Positions 15,882-24,788 of a stretch of DNA of 64,000 bases are shown here, one piece after another. A program made the translations under genes and the position numbers. Positions within the stretch are counted from its first letter, which is position 1; each line of letters begins with the position of its first letter. The stretch lies in the NCBI RefSeq assembly GCF_030406325.1, contig NZ_JAUEQY010000009.1, forward strand, positions 62,001 to 126,000, in the 5' to 3' direction. The notes beneath the pieces were generated by a model. It was not told the DNA's origin. It saw only the letters and a program-made list of their open reading frames with translations, and searched no databases. The stretch is from Actinomadura sp. DC4 (GTDB lineage: Bacteria > Actinomycetota > Actinomycetes > Streptosporangiales > Streptosporangiaceae).

Positions 15882-16370
15882 ATGGAAGACGTCCTGCTGG
15901 ACCTGCTCAACAGCACGCCGGTCATCGACGGCGTGCCGCAGGACCGGCTCGCCGACCCGGCCGAGGCCCGCGCGTGGCTGCACGAGCACGGCGGCGGCGG
16001 AGCCGGGCCGGAGGAGCGGCACGCCGTACGGGAGGTGCGCGACGTCCTGCAGGCGATCATCCGCGGCGAGCGTGAGGCGGACGCTCTCACCTCCTACCTC
16101 GACGGCGTCAGCTACGTCCCGGACGTGTCCGGCGGGTCGGTCCACTGGGTCCTGCAGGTGCCACCAGAGCGTGACCTGGCCGTACGCGCGGTGCTCGCCT
16201 GGAGCGAACTGGAGAAGACGGGCCGGTTGAAGCCGTGCGAGAACGACGAGTGCCGGCTGTTCCTCCTCGACCGGAGCAAGGCCGGCAACGCCCGCTGGTG
16301 CTCCATGGCCACCTGCGGAAACCGGATGAAGGCCCGCCGTCACTACCAGCGAGCCCGCGAGACCCCCTAA
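15882..16370 (+). CDS. CGNR zinc finger domain-containing regulator
   Basis: The C-terminal 45 residues (CENDECRLFLLDRSK, then RWCSMATCGNRMKARRHYQR) are a canonical CGNR zinc finger, with four cysteines and the CGNR tetrad. The N-terminal part is the variable ABATE-like helical domain. Such proteins are thought to be single-component stress or metabolite regulators. It is divergent from the dehalogenase-like hydrolase. A GGAGG ribosome site lies within the repeat before the ATG. Its stop overlaps the convergent ankyrin gene by four bases. Confidence 0.85.
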   Translation: MEDVLLDLLNSTPVIDGVPQDRLADPAEARAWLHEHGGGGAGPEERHAVREVRDVLQAIIRGEREADALTSYLDGVSYVPDVSGGSVHWVLQVPPERDLAVRAVLAWSELEKTGRLKPCENDECRLFLLDRSKAGNARWCSMATCGNRMKARRHYQRARETP

Positions 16371-16789
16371 TGCGGCCCGTCGCGCTCTTCGAGCAGCCGC
16401 AGCAGCTCCTCGTTCCGCTCCGGGATGCGGCCGTAGGCCGTGTACCCCAGATCGTTGCGGGCGCGGGGGTCGGCGCCGGCGGCAAGGAGCAGCCGGGCGC
16501 AGTCGGCGCGTTCTCCGTTGCACGCCCAGATCAACGCGGTGCCGCCCGCGGCATCGCGGGCATTGACGTCGGCGCCGTTCGCCAGCAGCAACCGCACCAT
16601 CTCGGTGTATCCCCGGCCGGCCGCCGTCACCAGTGCGGGTGCGGCGTACCACGGGGGGTGGCGCGGATCCGGCGCGTCGACGTCGGCGCCCCGCGACAGC
16701 AGCGCTTCGACCGCGGTCAGATCATTACGCTCGACGGCGTCGAACAGCGCGGCGCCGGGCGGGTTCCAGGTGCCCGAGTCCTCGTTCAT
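16367..16789 (-). CDS. Ankyrin repeat protein, 140 aa
   Basis: Three to four ankyrin repeats are visible: LFDAVERNDLTAVEALLSRGADVD, GYTEMVRLLLANGADVNARD, ADCARLLLAAGADPRARND and a partial last unit. Ankyrin repeats mediate protein contacts; no enzyme domain or signal peptide is present, so it is probably a cytoplasmic binding protein. The ribosome site is weak. A frameshifted remnant lies directly upstream on the same strand, ending 11 bases before this start. Confidence 0.75.
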   Translation of the reverse strand: MNEDSGTWNPPGAALFDAVERNDLTAVEALLSRGADVDAPDPRHPPWYAAPALVTAAGRGYTEMVRLLLANGADVNARDAAGGTALIWACNGERADCARLLLAAGADPRARNDLGYTAYGRIPERNEELLRLLEERDGPH

Positions 16790-16799
16790 GGGGCCGGCA

Positions 16800-17220
16800 T
16801 CAGGGGCGATCGGGCGTCATCCGGCGGTGATGGCGTTTGAGAGAGGTGAGCAGGGCCGGCAGGCTGAGGCCGACCAGGTCGGTGACGAGCCCGAGGCGCG
16901 GTTCCATGCCCGGACGCCAGGCGAAGGGGGTGCCGGTGCTGGTCAGGGCGGCGCGCCGTACGGTCCGGTGGAGGGCGACGTCCACCGCGGAGGGATCGCC
17001 GAGCAGTTCGTAGGCGTCCCCGCTTAGCTTTCCGGCGCTGTCGAGCTTCCTCTTCGGCCGTTGACAGGGCGGCCGTCACGGCGTCCCGTACGGCCTCATT
17101 CAGCGCGCCCGCGTGAGACGCCCAGTGCGGGGGACCGGCGGAGAAGTCAGTGGGGCTGCCGTCCAGGCGTCCGCCGGGGAGACGCGGGTAGCCGTGCGCA
17201 CGTGACCTGTTCAACCGACC
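16800..17220 (-). pseudogene. Frameshifted remnant of an unidentified gene
   Basis: On the minus strand, one frame reads HGYPRLPGGRLDGSPTDFS... ALNEAVRDAVTAALSTAEEEA from about 17200 to 17045. The protein-like pattern then continues in a different frame as KLSGDAYELLGDPSAVDVALH... TDLVGLSLPALLTSL to a stop at 16800. The shift is near 17045. No start codon with a ribosome site was found, and I do not recognise the family. The 125 bases between 17221 and the oxidoreductase stop show nothing further. Confidence 0.35.
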
Positions 17221-17345
17221 CCCTCTGTACAAGCCTAAGGCCGGTAAGGCGCGGGACACCGCGGACTTCCGCTGCCCGCCACTCAGTCCACTGCTGATCG
17301 GCCTCGTCGCCGTCCCGGGCGCAGGGGGAGCGACCCCGGCGCCCT

Positions 17346-18281
17346 TCAGGGGGTCAGGACGAGGCGGCCGCGGAGGCCGCCGGCGGCCAGGCGTTCGTGG
17401 GCCGCCGCCACCTGGTCCAGGGGCAGGGTTCCGGCGACGCGCGGTGTCAGCGAGCCCGCCTCCACCAGGCGGACGAGGGCGGCGAGCCGGGCGCCGTCGG
17501 CGTGGATCCACTGGTTGACGACCCGGATCCCGCGGAGCGCCGGCGGCTCGCCCCCTCCGACCAGCGCGACGAACGCTCCGCCCGACCGGACCGCGTCGAG
17601 GGCGGCCACACCGGCCACGGCGGCGTCCACCGCCCCGTGCACGCCGCCCGGAACGAGCGCGCGGACCGCCTCGCCCAGCCGCGCCGTACGCGGCACGAAC
17701 AACGCCGCGCCCAGTCCCCGTACGAGCGACTCGTCGTCGGCCCCGGCGACCGCCACCACCCGCAGCCCACGCGCCGCCGCGAGCTCGACCGCGAAGCCGC
17801 CGACGGCGCCCGCGGCCCCGGTCACCAGCACCGTCTCCCCCGGAGACAGGCCGAGCAGGTCGAGCGCCTGTGCCGCGGTGAGGCCGTTCAGCGGTAGCGT
17901 CGCGGCCGCGACCGGCGAGAGCCCGCAAGGCGCCATGGCGACCGCGTCCGCGTCCAGCACCACCTCGTCCGCCTGGGTGCCGAGCGGCACGTCCAGCCGG
18001 TCGGACAGGCCGATCACACGGTCCCCCGGCGCGAAACCCACCACGCCGGGCCCAAGAGACGACACGGTCCCCGCGACGTCCCAGCCGAGGCCGATCACGT
18101 CCCGTACGGGCAGCAGGCCGGCGTCGGTGAGCCCGCCCGACCGGGTGAACAGGTCGACCGGGTTGACCGTCGCGGCCTCCACCCGGATGCGGACCTGGCC
18201 CTCGACGGCGACCGGCACCGGCACGTCCGCGATCTCGACGACCCCCGGACCACCGAAGGCACGGACGACGACTGCGCGCAT
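17346..18281 (-). CDS. NADP-dependent oxidoreductase, quinone reductase-like MDR family
   Basis: The 311-residue protein starts [17 protein letters not shown], has the catalytic-domain motif [12 protein letters not shown] and a Rossmann fold with [18 protein letters not shown] for NADPH. It lacks the zinc ligands of true alcohol dehydrogenases, so it belongs with zinc-free quinone or enone reductases. GGGGGAG precedes the ATG. It is divergent from an HxlR regulator with a 20-base operator between them, a common arrangement for electrophile- or quinone-responsive reductases. Confidence 0.8.
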   Translation of the reverse strand: MRAVVVRAFGGPGVVEIADVPVPVAVEGQVRIRVEAATVNPVDLFTRSGGLTDAGLLPVRDVIGLGWDVAGTVSSLGPGVVGFAPGDRVIGLSDRLDVPLGTQADEVVLDADAVAMAPCGLSPVAAATLPLNGLTAAQALDLLGLSPGETVLVTGAAGAVGGFAVELAAARGLRVVAVAGADDESLVRGLGAALFVPRTARLGEAVRALVPGGVHGAVDAAVAGVAALDAVRSGGAFVALVGGGEPPALRGIRVVNQWIHADGARLAALVRLVEAGSLTPRVAGTLPLDQVAAAHERLAAGGLRGRLVLTP

Positions 18282-18346
18282 GAGCTCCCCCAAGGAAACG
18301 GAACGGTTTCCACCGACCGTACGGAGAGCTACTCTCTGCGGGGAAG

Positions 18347-18366
18347 TACGCACTCCAGAGTGCGTA
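18347..18366. promoter_or_regulatory. HxlR-type operator, TACGCACTC-CA-GAGTGCGTA
   Basis: Perfect 9-base arms with a two-base centre lie 24 bases before the HxlR gene and 66 bases from the divergent oxidoreductase start. The position, symmetry and CACT/AGTG core suit an HxlR dimer. Confidence 0.65.
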
Positions 18367-18389
18367 GAGCACCCCGAGGAGCGAGCCCG

Positions 18390-18788
18390 ATGACCACCCG
18401 CACCACGGCCGAGCGGCGCGAAGAGGCACGCCGGGCCTACGACGCCTACCTCGCGGCCTGCCCGGCCCGGCAGCTCCTCGACCGGATCGGCGACAAGTGG
18501 GTGAGCCTGCTCCTCAACGCGCTCGCCGGCGGGCCGCGACGCTACAGCGACCTGTCCCGTACGGTCGCCGGCGTCAGCCAGAAGATGCTCACCCAGACGC
18601 TGCGCACCCTCGAACGCGACGGGCTGGTCTCGCGCGAGGTCACGCCCACGGTCCCCGTACGCGTCGACTACGCGCTCACCCCGCTGGGCGTCAGCCTGCT
18701 GCCGGTGATGCGCGCCATCAAGGACTGGGCCGAGACCCACATCGAGGAGGTCGCGGCCGCCCGCGACGCGTACGACGTCAGGGGTTGA
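18390..18788 (+). CDS. HxlR family transcriptional regulator
   Basis: The 132-residue protein has the winged helix of the HxlR/MarR-like group: [42 protein letters not shown] and [14 protein letters not shown] lone cysteine in [11 protein letters not shown] stands at the position used by redox-sensing HxlR proteins such as YodB and HypR, so it may sense electrophiles or oxidants. The ATG at 18390 is preceded by GAGGA; an upstream in-frame ATG at 18360 lies inside the operator. It overlaps the convergent pdxH by 11 bases. Confidence 0.85.
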   Translation: MTTRTTAERREEARRAYDAYLAACPARQLLDRIGDKWVSLLLNALAGGPRRYSDLSRTVAGVSQKMLTQTLRTLERDGLVSREVTPTVPVRVDYALTPLGVSLLPVMRAIKDWAETHIEEVAAARDAYDVRG

Positions 18789-19440
18789 GCAGCTCGACCG
18801 ACCAGCCGTCCGGGGTCTCCCGGTAGATGGCGCGTTCGTGCAGGCGGTTGGCCTTGCCGCGCCAGAACTCCATCGAGGTCACCCGCACGCGGTAGCCGGT
18901 CCAGCGCGGGGGCAGTGACACCTCGTCGATCCCCTCGTGGCGGGCGAGCTCGGCGTGGAAGCGCTCGTCCAGCTCGGCGTAGGAGGCGAGCGGGCTGGAC
19001 TGCTCGCTCGCCCACGCGGCGATCCGCGACAGCCGGGGGCGCTCGGCGAAGTAGTGCTCGGTCAGCGCCGGGTCGGCCTCGGTGCAGACGCCGGTCATCG
19101 CGACCTGCCGCTCGATCGGGTGCCAGGGGAAGAGCAGCGCCACGGACGGGTTGGCGGCGATGTGCCGGCCCTTGCGCGAGACGCGCTGGGAGAAGAAGTA
19201 GACCTCGCCGGCCTCGAAACCCTTCATCAGGACCGTACGGACGAGCGGCGCGCCCTCGGGGGAGGCGGTGGCCAGCACCATGGCGTTCGGCTCGGTCACG
19301 TGCGAGCCGTGCGCGAGCGCGAACCACCGGGCGAACTCCTCCCACGGGTCCGCGGGCAGCCGCTCCAGCCAGGCGTCGGAGTCCGACGCGTACTGCCGCC
19401 GCAGATCGGCCAGGTTGAGCGTGCCATCGTCCACCGTCAC
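18778..19440 (-). CDS. pdxH: Pyridoxamine 5'-phosphate oxidase
   Basis: PdxH uses FMN to oxidise pyridoxine/pyridoxamine phosphate to pyridoxal phosphate. The sequence shows [41 protein letters not shown] and the C-terminal dimerisation motif [15 protein letters not shown], all typical. The GTG at 19440 has GGGAG about eight bases upstream; a longer frame reaching 19722 would add 94 unrelated residues. 220 residues is the normal length. It is divergent from the biosynthetic operon, which contains a PLP-dependent aminotransferase, but this link may be chance. Confidence 0.9.
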   Translation of the reverse strand: MTVDDGTLNLADLRRQYASDSDAWLERLPADPWEEFARWFALAHGSHVTEPNAMVLATASPEGAPLVRTVLMKGFEAGEVYFFSQRVSRKGRHIAANPSVALLFPWHPIERQVAMTGVCTEADPALTEHYFAERPRLSRIAAWASEQSSPLASYAELDERFHAELARHEGIDEVSLPPRWTGYRVRVTSMEFWRGKANRLHERAIYRETPDGWSVELLNP

Positions 19441-19749
19441 GTCGGTCTCTCCCTCGCCGCGATAAAGGTCAGCGCCGAAACGAATAACTCCGCACCCTAG
19501 GCCGCCCCATCCTTGGACCGTGCCCTCCTGACTGTCAAGTAGGGATATCCCCAGGTTGAGTCGCTTTATCAATGCTTTAGTGCGACTTTGGCAGAACCCA
19601 ATCCGGATACGACAGGCTATTTCGGACGGTCGACAATTATCCAATGGGAAGTCTGGCCAAAATCGGTTTCCCGTTGCTACTTTTCTGTTCGCTCCACAGC
19701 AGCGACCCGGCACGCCCCCCAAAACGCCCCGGGCCGGAGAGGAAGATTG
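19441..19749. promoter_or_regulatory. AT-richer control region before the biosynthetic operon
   Basis: This 309-base stretch has clearly lower GC than its surroundings, especially 19550-19690, as expected for the promoter of the operon that follows. AGTCGC at 19559-19564 and GCGACT at 19582-19587 form an inverted repeat around TTTATCAATGCTTTAGT. No -10/-35 pair stands out. No regulator gene lies next to it apart from pdxH. Confidence 0.4.
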
Positions 19750-21291
19750 TTGTCAGAACAGCAGCTCCGACGGGGTCCCGGCGGCATCTCCACACCGCCG
19801 AGCCTGAGCGAGACTCTCGAATACGCCCGTGCCCAGGTCGCCGCCATCCAGACCGAGCCACTGCGCGCCGCCGGCGTTTACCGCACTCCGCTGGAGTATT
19901 ACCTGGTCGGCACCTATCCGCCCTTGAAATACCTGCACGACATCGACCAGAGCGAGGTCTACAAGGGGATGACCCCTTCACAGAACCTCTATCTGCACAT
20001 GCCGTTCTGCGAGCAGTACTGCACCTTCTGCCATTTCTACAAGGAGATCAACGCCGGCACCGACCGGGTCGACGCCTATCTCCAGGCGATCCACGGCGAG
20101 ATCAGCGTCGTCTCGGAGCAGATGGCGGTGGGCCCTGATGGGGGGCTCGCCGCGTCGTCGGTCTACTTCGGCGGCGGGACGCCCTCCTATCTCAATGCCG
20201 ATCAGCTCACCGGCCTGTTCGAGCACCTGTGGCGCAACGTCGAGGTGACCCCGGACACCGAGATCACGTTCGAGCTCCACCCCGGCGTGGTCCGCCGCCC
20301 CGACTACGAGGATCGGCTCGACGCCATCGCCGCGGGCCGCGTCAACCGCTGGGTCTTCGGCATCCAGTCGATGGACGAGGGCGTGCTCACGACGCTGAAC
20401 CGCGGGCACGGGCGGGAGGAGGTCTACCGCCTCCTCGGGCTGCTCGCCGACCGCGGCATCGACAACCTCAACGTCGACCTCATCTTCGGCCTGCCCTTCC
20501 AGACCTTCGAGAACTGGTACTCCACGATGACCGACCTCCTGGCGGCCGGGGTCGGCAAGTTCAACATCTTCCCGCTGATGTTCAAGCGCTCGGACCCCAT
20601 CACCCGGCAGTACATCAAGAACCCCGAGAACTTCCCGGGCGCCGAGGACCGCCTGGTCATGCACTACATGGCCGAGTACGTCCTGGGCGCGGAGGGCTTC
20701 CGGCGCGGGCCGGTCTTCTACTACTCCCGCGCCGGCGAGCACTCCCAGCAGCAGCAGAACAAGTTCGACTCGATCGAGGAGGACAACCTCGTCGGGCTCG
20801 GCGTGAGCAGCTTCGGCTACATCGGCGGCACGCAGTACTACAACGTGTGCGACAACGCCGAATACATGAAGACGGTCGCGGCCGGCCGTACCGGCGTCTG
20901 GAAGGGCCACACCCTCGCGGACGAGGAGCGCGTACGCCGGGCGGTCATGTTCGGCATCCGCGCCGGTGGCGTCGACTTCGCCGGGCTGGAGAAGACCTTC
21001 GGCATCGACGGGACCGAACTCTTCGCGCCGGAGCTGCGCCGCCTGCAGGATCTCGGCCTCGTGGAGGTCACCGACCGGCGGCTGGTCCTCACCGACCTCG
21101 GCTGCACCTTCGTCGACGGCATCGGGCACATCTTCGCCAGCGACGAGGTGCGCGAGCGGGTGCTGGAGGCCAACGAGCGGATCGAGTCCCCGTCCTCGGA
21201 CCCGGTGGACCGCTACGACTACTCCCCGATCGGCCGGCTGGACCTGCCCGGCGGCATCGGCGACCGGCACCGCGACCAGGTGCGCCGGTGA
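19750..21291 (+). CDS. HemN-like radical SAM enzyme, first gene of the biosynthetic operon
   Basis: A CxxxCxxC iron-sulphur motif stands at Cys87, Cys91 and Cys94 (PFCEQYCTFCHF), followed by YFGGGTPSYL, FGIQSMDEGVLTTLNRGH and NVDLIFGLPFQT, the standard HemN/HemW core. The C-terminal HemN-like domain is present (GLGVSSFGYIGG). In natural-product clusters such proteins act as class C methylases or cyclopropanases rather than coproporphyrinogen oxidases. The start is probably TTG 19750: GGAGAGGA lies six bases before it and no ATG or GTG fits. Its TGA overlaps the next GTG. The specific reaction is unknown. Confidence 0.8.
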   Translation: MSEQQLRRGPGGISTPPSLSETLEYARAQVAAIQTEPLRAAGVYRTPLEYYLVGTYPPLKYLHDIDQSEVYKGMTPSQNLYLHMPFCEQYCTFCHFYKEINAGTDRVDAYLQAIHGEISVVSEQMAVGPDGGLAASSVYFGGGTPSYLNADQLTGLFEHLWRNVEVTPDTEITFELHPGVVRRPDYEDRLDAIAAGRVNRWVFGIQSMDEGVLTTLNRGHGREEVYRLLGLLADRGIDNLNVDLIFGLPFQTFENWYSTMTDLLAAGVGKFNIFPLMFKRSDPITRQYIKNPENFPGAEDRLVMHYMAEYVLGAEGFRRGPVFYYSRAGEHSQQQQNKFDSIEEDNLVGLGVSSFGYIGGTQYYNVCDNAEYMKTVAAGRTGVWKGHTLADEERVRRAVMFGIRAGGVDFAGLEKTFGIDGTELFAPELRRLQDLGLVEVTDRRLVLTDLGCTFVDGIGHIFASDEVRERVLEANERIESPSSDPVDRYDYSPIGRLDLPGGIGDRHRDQVRR

Positions 21292-22466
21292 CGCGGCGCG
21301 TCGACGACTGGGCGGACCTCGTCCCGTACCTCCTGGCGCGGGACGGGCGGTGGCACAACCTGGCGACGGGCATGCCGATGGCGCACCCGCCCGTCGCCGA
21401 GCGCGTGCGCGAGGCGTTCCGCGACGCCGTCGACCATGAGAGCTTCGCCACCCGCGTCGGCTCCTATCACGGGGTGCTCGGCGACCCTGACCTGCGCAAA
21501 AGCCTCGCTCTGCTCTACGGCGACCGGTTCGGCCTGCCGATCTCGGCGGAGGAGGTCCTGATCACGCCGGGCGCGCAGGCGGCGTTCCACGCCGTCTCCG
21601 CGCTGACGGCGGCGCGCGGCCGCCGGGTGGTGTTCTTCGGCCCGGAGTACCCCGGATACCGGACCCACCCCGAGGCCGCGTACGACATGCTCCTGCCGGA
21701 CGTGGCCGAGCTGGGCGACCGGGAGTTCCGCTACGTCCCGCCGGCCGGGCGCCTGGACGAGGGCGTCGGCGCGGTGATCGTCTCCCGGCCCGGCAACCCG
21801 TCCGGCAACGTCATCGGCGACGAGGAGATCGCGGCCCTCGCCGCCGAGTGCGCCTCGGCCGGCGCGCTCCTGGTGGTCGACAACGCCTACGCCCCGGTCA
21901 TCCCCGGCCTCGCCTTCGGCGAGATGGGCATGCCGTGGGGCGACAACGTCATGCTGGTACAGAGCTTCTCCAAGGGCGCCCTCGCCGGGGAGCGGCTGGG
22001 CTTCGTCTTCGCCGCGCCGCCGGTGATCGAGGAGCTGTCGGAGCTCCAGTCGCGGGTCTCGACCTTCCCCGCGCAGCTCGTGCAGCTCGCCGCCACCTTC
22101 CTGCTGAGCGACGACCGCTACGTCAAGCTGTGCGAACAGGAGCTGCGCGGCCTGTACGCCGAGCGGCACCGTCTGGTGCGCGAGCGTCTCGACGCCGAGG
22201 TCGAGGTGCCGTTCCGGCTGCACGCCGTGGACGGCGGCCAGTTCCAGTGGATCCATCTGCCGGAGCTGCGCGTGCCCGCCGCCGAGCTGTTCTTCACGCT
22301 GCGCGACCGGGGCGTGCTGCTCGCCCCCTCGACCCCGTTCTACCTCCCGCACCTGCATGAGGACCCGCACGCGCGGCAGAGCTTCCGCATCGGGGTGACG
22401 GCGCCGGTCGCGGCGATCGAGGCCGGGCTGGGCATCTTCGCCGAGGTGGTCAATGAGCACGCCTGA
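21288..22466 (+). CDS. PLP-dependent class I/II aminotransferase, AvtA-like
   Basis: The 392-residue protein is a fold-type I aminotransferase: NLATGMPMAHPP, ITPGAQAAFHAV, SRPGNPSGNVI, VVDNAYAP and the PLP lysine in QSFSKGALAGERLGFVFA. The last motif resembles valine-pyruvate aminotransferase (AvtA). It probably makes or consumes an amino or keto acid for the pathway. GTG start with GTGA overlap to the radical SAM gene; its end overlaps the ThDP enzyme by 14 bases. The pairing with a ThDP enzyme suggests successive steps on a 2-keto acid. Confidence 0.82.
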   Translation: MTRRVDDWADLVPYLLARDGRWHNLATGMPMAHPPVAERVREAFRDAVDHESFATRVGSYHGVLGDPDLRKSLALLYGDRFGLPISAEEVLITPGAQAAFHAVSALTAARGRRVVFFGPEYPGYRTHPEAAYDMLLPDVAELGDREFRYVPPAGRLDEGVGAVIVSRPGNPSGNVIGDEEIAALAAECASAGALLVVDNAYAPVIPGLAFGEMGMPWGDNVMLVQSFSKGALAGERLGFVFAAPPVIEELSELQSRVSTFPAQLVQLAATFLLSDDRYVKLCEQELRGLYAERHRLVRERLDAEVEVPFRLHAVDGGQFQWIHLPELRVPAAELFFTLRDRGVLLAPSTPFYLPHLHEDPHARQSFRIGVTAPVAAIEAGLGIFAEVVNEHA

Positions 22467-24129
22467 CGACCCGCCGCGCCGGGTCGCGGACCACATCGTC
22501 GACCAGCTCGCCACGGTGGCGGGCGTCCGGCACGTCTTCGGCGTGCACGGCGCCAACGTGGAGGACCTGTTCGACGCGGTGTTCCGCTCCTCCGCGCCGG
22601 TCGAGGCCGTCGTGGCCAAGCACGAGTTCTCCGCGGCGGCGATGGCCGACGCGTACCACCGGACGGGCAACCGGCTCGCCGCCGTCATGGCCACGTCCGG
22701 GGGCGGCGCCCTCAACCTCGTGCCCGCGCTCGGCGAGGCGTACGCCTCGGAGGTGCCGGTCATCGCGCTGGTGGGGCAGCCGCCCACCGCGCTGGAGGGC
22801 CGCGGCGCGTTCCAGGACCAGAGCGGGCTCGGCGGCGCCATGGACGCCCAGGCCCTGTTCTCCCCGATCTCCCGGTTCTGCGAGCGGGTCGAGGATCCCG
22901 AGACCGTCGGGGACGTCGTGGCCCGTGCCGTACGCGCCGCGCTGAGCGAGCCCCGCGGCCCCGCCGTACTCCTGCTGCCCAAAGACGTGCAGCAGGCCAA
23001 GACGAGCAGCCCGTACGCGGAACCGGGCCTGACCCCCGGCCGGGCCGCCGCCGGCGCGGTCGGCGACGCCCTCGCCGCGCTGACCGCCGAGCCGGTGCTC
23101 ATCATCGCCGGCGGCGGCGTGGCCCGCGCCGACGCACGCGCGGAGCTGGCGGAGTTCGCCGCGGCGACCGGCGCGTGGGTCGCGGTCGAGCCCGACGCCA
23201 GGGACGTCTTCGACAACCTGGACCCGCGCTTCGTCGGCTCGGTGGGGGCCAGCGGCCACCCGAGCGTACGGCGGGCGCTGGATCAGGCCGCCACCTGCGT
23301 CTTCGTCGGCACCCGATTCCCGCAGATGGCGCGCGGCGGGCTGGAGGACGGCCTCGGCGGCAAGACGATCGTCTGCTTCGGGCGCGGCGCGCCGTACGTC
23401 GACGACGGGGCGCCGGTCCTGCTGGTCGACGGCGAGCTGCGCGCCGACCTGCGGCTGGCCGCCGATCGGATCGGCGGGCCGCCCCGCCCGTGCCCGCCGC
23501 ACCCCGGCGTGGAGTTCCTGCCGCACGAGCGCACCGAGGGCGCCCGCATCGCCTGCCGCGAGGTGATCGAGGAGGTCGCCGCGGTCATCCCGGACGACGC
23601 CAACGTCATCTCCGACGCGGGCAACACCGGATGCGCCGTGATGCACTTCCTGCCCGCGCCTTCGCGCGGCCGATGCCTCCTGGCCATGGGGATGGGCGGG
23701 ATGGGCTTCAGCTTCGGCGCGGCGATCGGCGCCGCCCTCGCCAACGGCCGGCGCACGTTCCTGCTCGCCGGCGACGGCTCGTTCCTCATGCACGGCCTCG
23801 AGGTGCACACCGCGGTCGAGTACGACCTGCCGATCACCTTCGTGATCTTCAACAACAACGCGCACGCCGCCTGCCTGTCGCGTGAGGAGCTGTTCTACGG
23901 CGGGGACTCGGCCTACAGCCGGTTCCGGCCGAGCGATCCAGGCGCCGGGGCCGCGATGTTCCCCGCGCTCCGGTCCGCCACCGTCGCCACCTTGGAGGAG
24001 CTGCACGACTTCCTGGCCGAGACCGGTGAGAGCCGGTCGCCCCGCCTCGTCTCCGTCGAGGTACGGCCCGAGGAGCTCCCTCCGTACCTGCCGCTACTGC
24101 AACCGGCCCACCTGGCCGCGAACCGATGA
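22453..24129 (+). CDS. Thiamine diphosphate-dependent enzyme, acetolactate synthase-like
   Basis: The 558-residue protein has the three domains of ThDP enzymes. The catalytic Glu is in VVAKHEFSAAAMADAY. The central domain follows, then the cofactor motif from LLAGDGSFLM to IFNNNAHA (GDG...NN). Such enzymes decarboxylate a 2-keto acid and pass the acyl anion to an acceptor, or simply decarboxylate. The insertion after NNNAHAACLSREELFYGG differs from housekeeping acetolactate synthase, and no small regulatory subunit is present. It lies between the aminotransferase and SRPBCC genes in one operon, so a pathway-specific carboligase or decarboxylase is likely. Confidence 0.85.
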   Translation: MSTPDDPPRRVADHIVDQLATVAGVRHVFGVHGANVEDLFDAVFRSSAPVEAVVAKHEFSAAAMADAYHRTGNRLAAVMATSGGGALNLVPALGEAYASEVPVIALVGQPPTALEGRGAFQDQSGLGGAMDAQALFSPISRFCERVEDPETVGDVVARAVRAALSEPRGPAVLLLPKDVQQAKTSSPYAEPGLTPGRAAAGAVGDALAALTAEPVLIIAGGGVARADARAELAEFAAATGAWVAVEPDARDVFDNLDPRFVGSVGASGHPSVRRALDQAATCVFVGTRFPQMARGGLEDGLGGKTIVCFGRGAPYVDDGAPVLLVDGELRADLRLAADRIGGPPRPCPPHPGVEFLPHERTEGARIACREVIEEVAAVIPDDANVISDAGNTGCAVMHFLPAPSRGRCLLAMGMGGMGFSFGAAIGAALANGRRTFLLAGDGSFLMHGLEVHTAVEYDLPITFVIFNNNAHAACLSREELFYGGDSAYSRFRPSDPGAGAAMFPALRSATVATLEELHDFLAETGESRSPRLVSVEVRPEELPPYLPLLQPAHLAANR

Positions 24130-24142
24130 AAGGACCGCCGCG

Positions 24143-24787
24143 ATGAGAGTGTCCGAGGCCGAGCTTGCCGAGATCGAGGGCGTCGCGCGCGTGGAGACCA
24201 TGCCGCACGAGGAGGTCTTCAAGCTCGTCGCCCAGAAGCACCAGCCGACGTACACCAGCGAAGAGGTGTACGGCGACTTCTGCACGCTGCAGACGTACGT
24301 GAACTGCCCGCCGCGCGACACCTTCGACTACCTGGCCGACATGCACAGCCAGGAGGAGTACACCTACAGCGTCCGTGACCTGGAGCCGGTGGACGACTCC
24401 GGCCTGTACGTCGGCTGGGACAAGCTGTCCGGCAACACCCGGATCTACGTCCGCATCGACTCCAACCCCGACGCGATGACGGCCGACTACCACGCCGCGT
24501 GGGACCAGGGCGAGGACCTGTGGATGATCTACCTGTTCCGCGTGGTCCCGGCGGAGACGGTCCTGAAGAAGCCCGGCTCGGTCATCCTGTGGACCAACTG
24601 CCACCACCCGTACTACGACAAGAACCCCTACCCCGAGCTGGCGCCGAGCCCGGACCGCCAGTGGGTCGGCCAGTTCTGGGACCAGTTCTACCCCGGCCAC
24701 CTCATCGAGCTGGAGAACATCAAGGCGATCCTGGAGTACCGCCACAGCCGGGGCATCCCGATCGTCGCGACCGGCGAGGAGCGCTGA
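24143..24787 (+). CDS. SRPBCC-like protein of unknown function, 214 aa
   Basis: The middle of the protein (about residues 45-150: LQTYVNCPPRDTFDYLADMHSQEEY to WMIYLFRVVPAET) has the strand/helix pattern and opening CPPRDTFDYLAD phrase of SRPBCC (START-like) domains. These bind hydrophobic ligands and in polyketide pathways serve as aromatases/cyclases or oxygen-independent tailoring proteins. The C-terminal WTNCHHPYYDKNPYPEL segment is unusual and rich in aromatic residues and histidine. AAAGGA precedes the ATG. It may bind or cyclise the pathway intermediate; that is inference. Confidence 0.6.
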   Translation: MRVSEAELAEIEGVARVETMPHEEVFKLVAQKHQPTYTSEEVYGDFCTLQTYVNCPPRDTFDYLADMHSQEEYTYSVRDLEPVDDSGLYVGWDKLSGNTRIYVRIDSNPDAMTADYHAAWDQGEDLWMIYLFRVVPAETVLKKPGSVILWTNCHHPYYDKNPYPELAPSPDRQWVGQFWDQFYPGHLIELENIKAILEYRHSRGIPIVATGEER

Positions 24788-24788
24788 G

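Noticed and set aside
16786-18429. 547-codon minus-strand frame running past the oxidoreductase
   Set aside because: It is the shadow of the oxidoreductase gene; only its last part overlaps the frameshifted remnant described.
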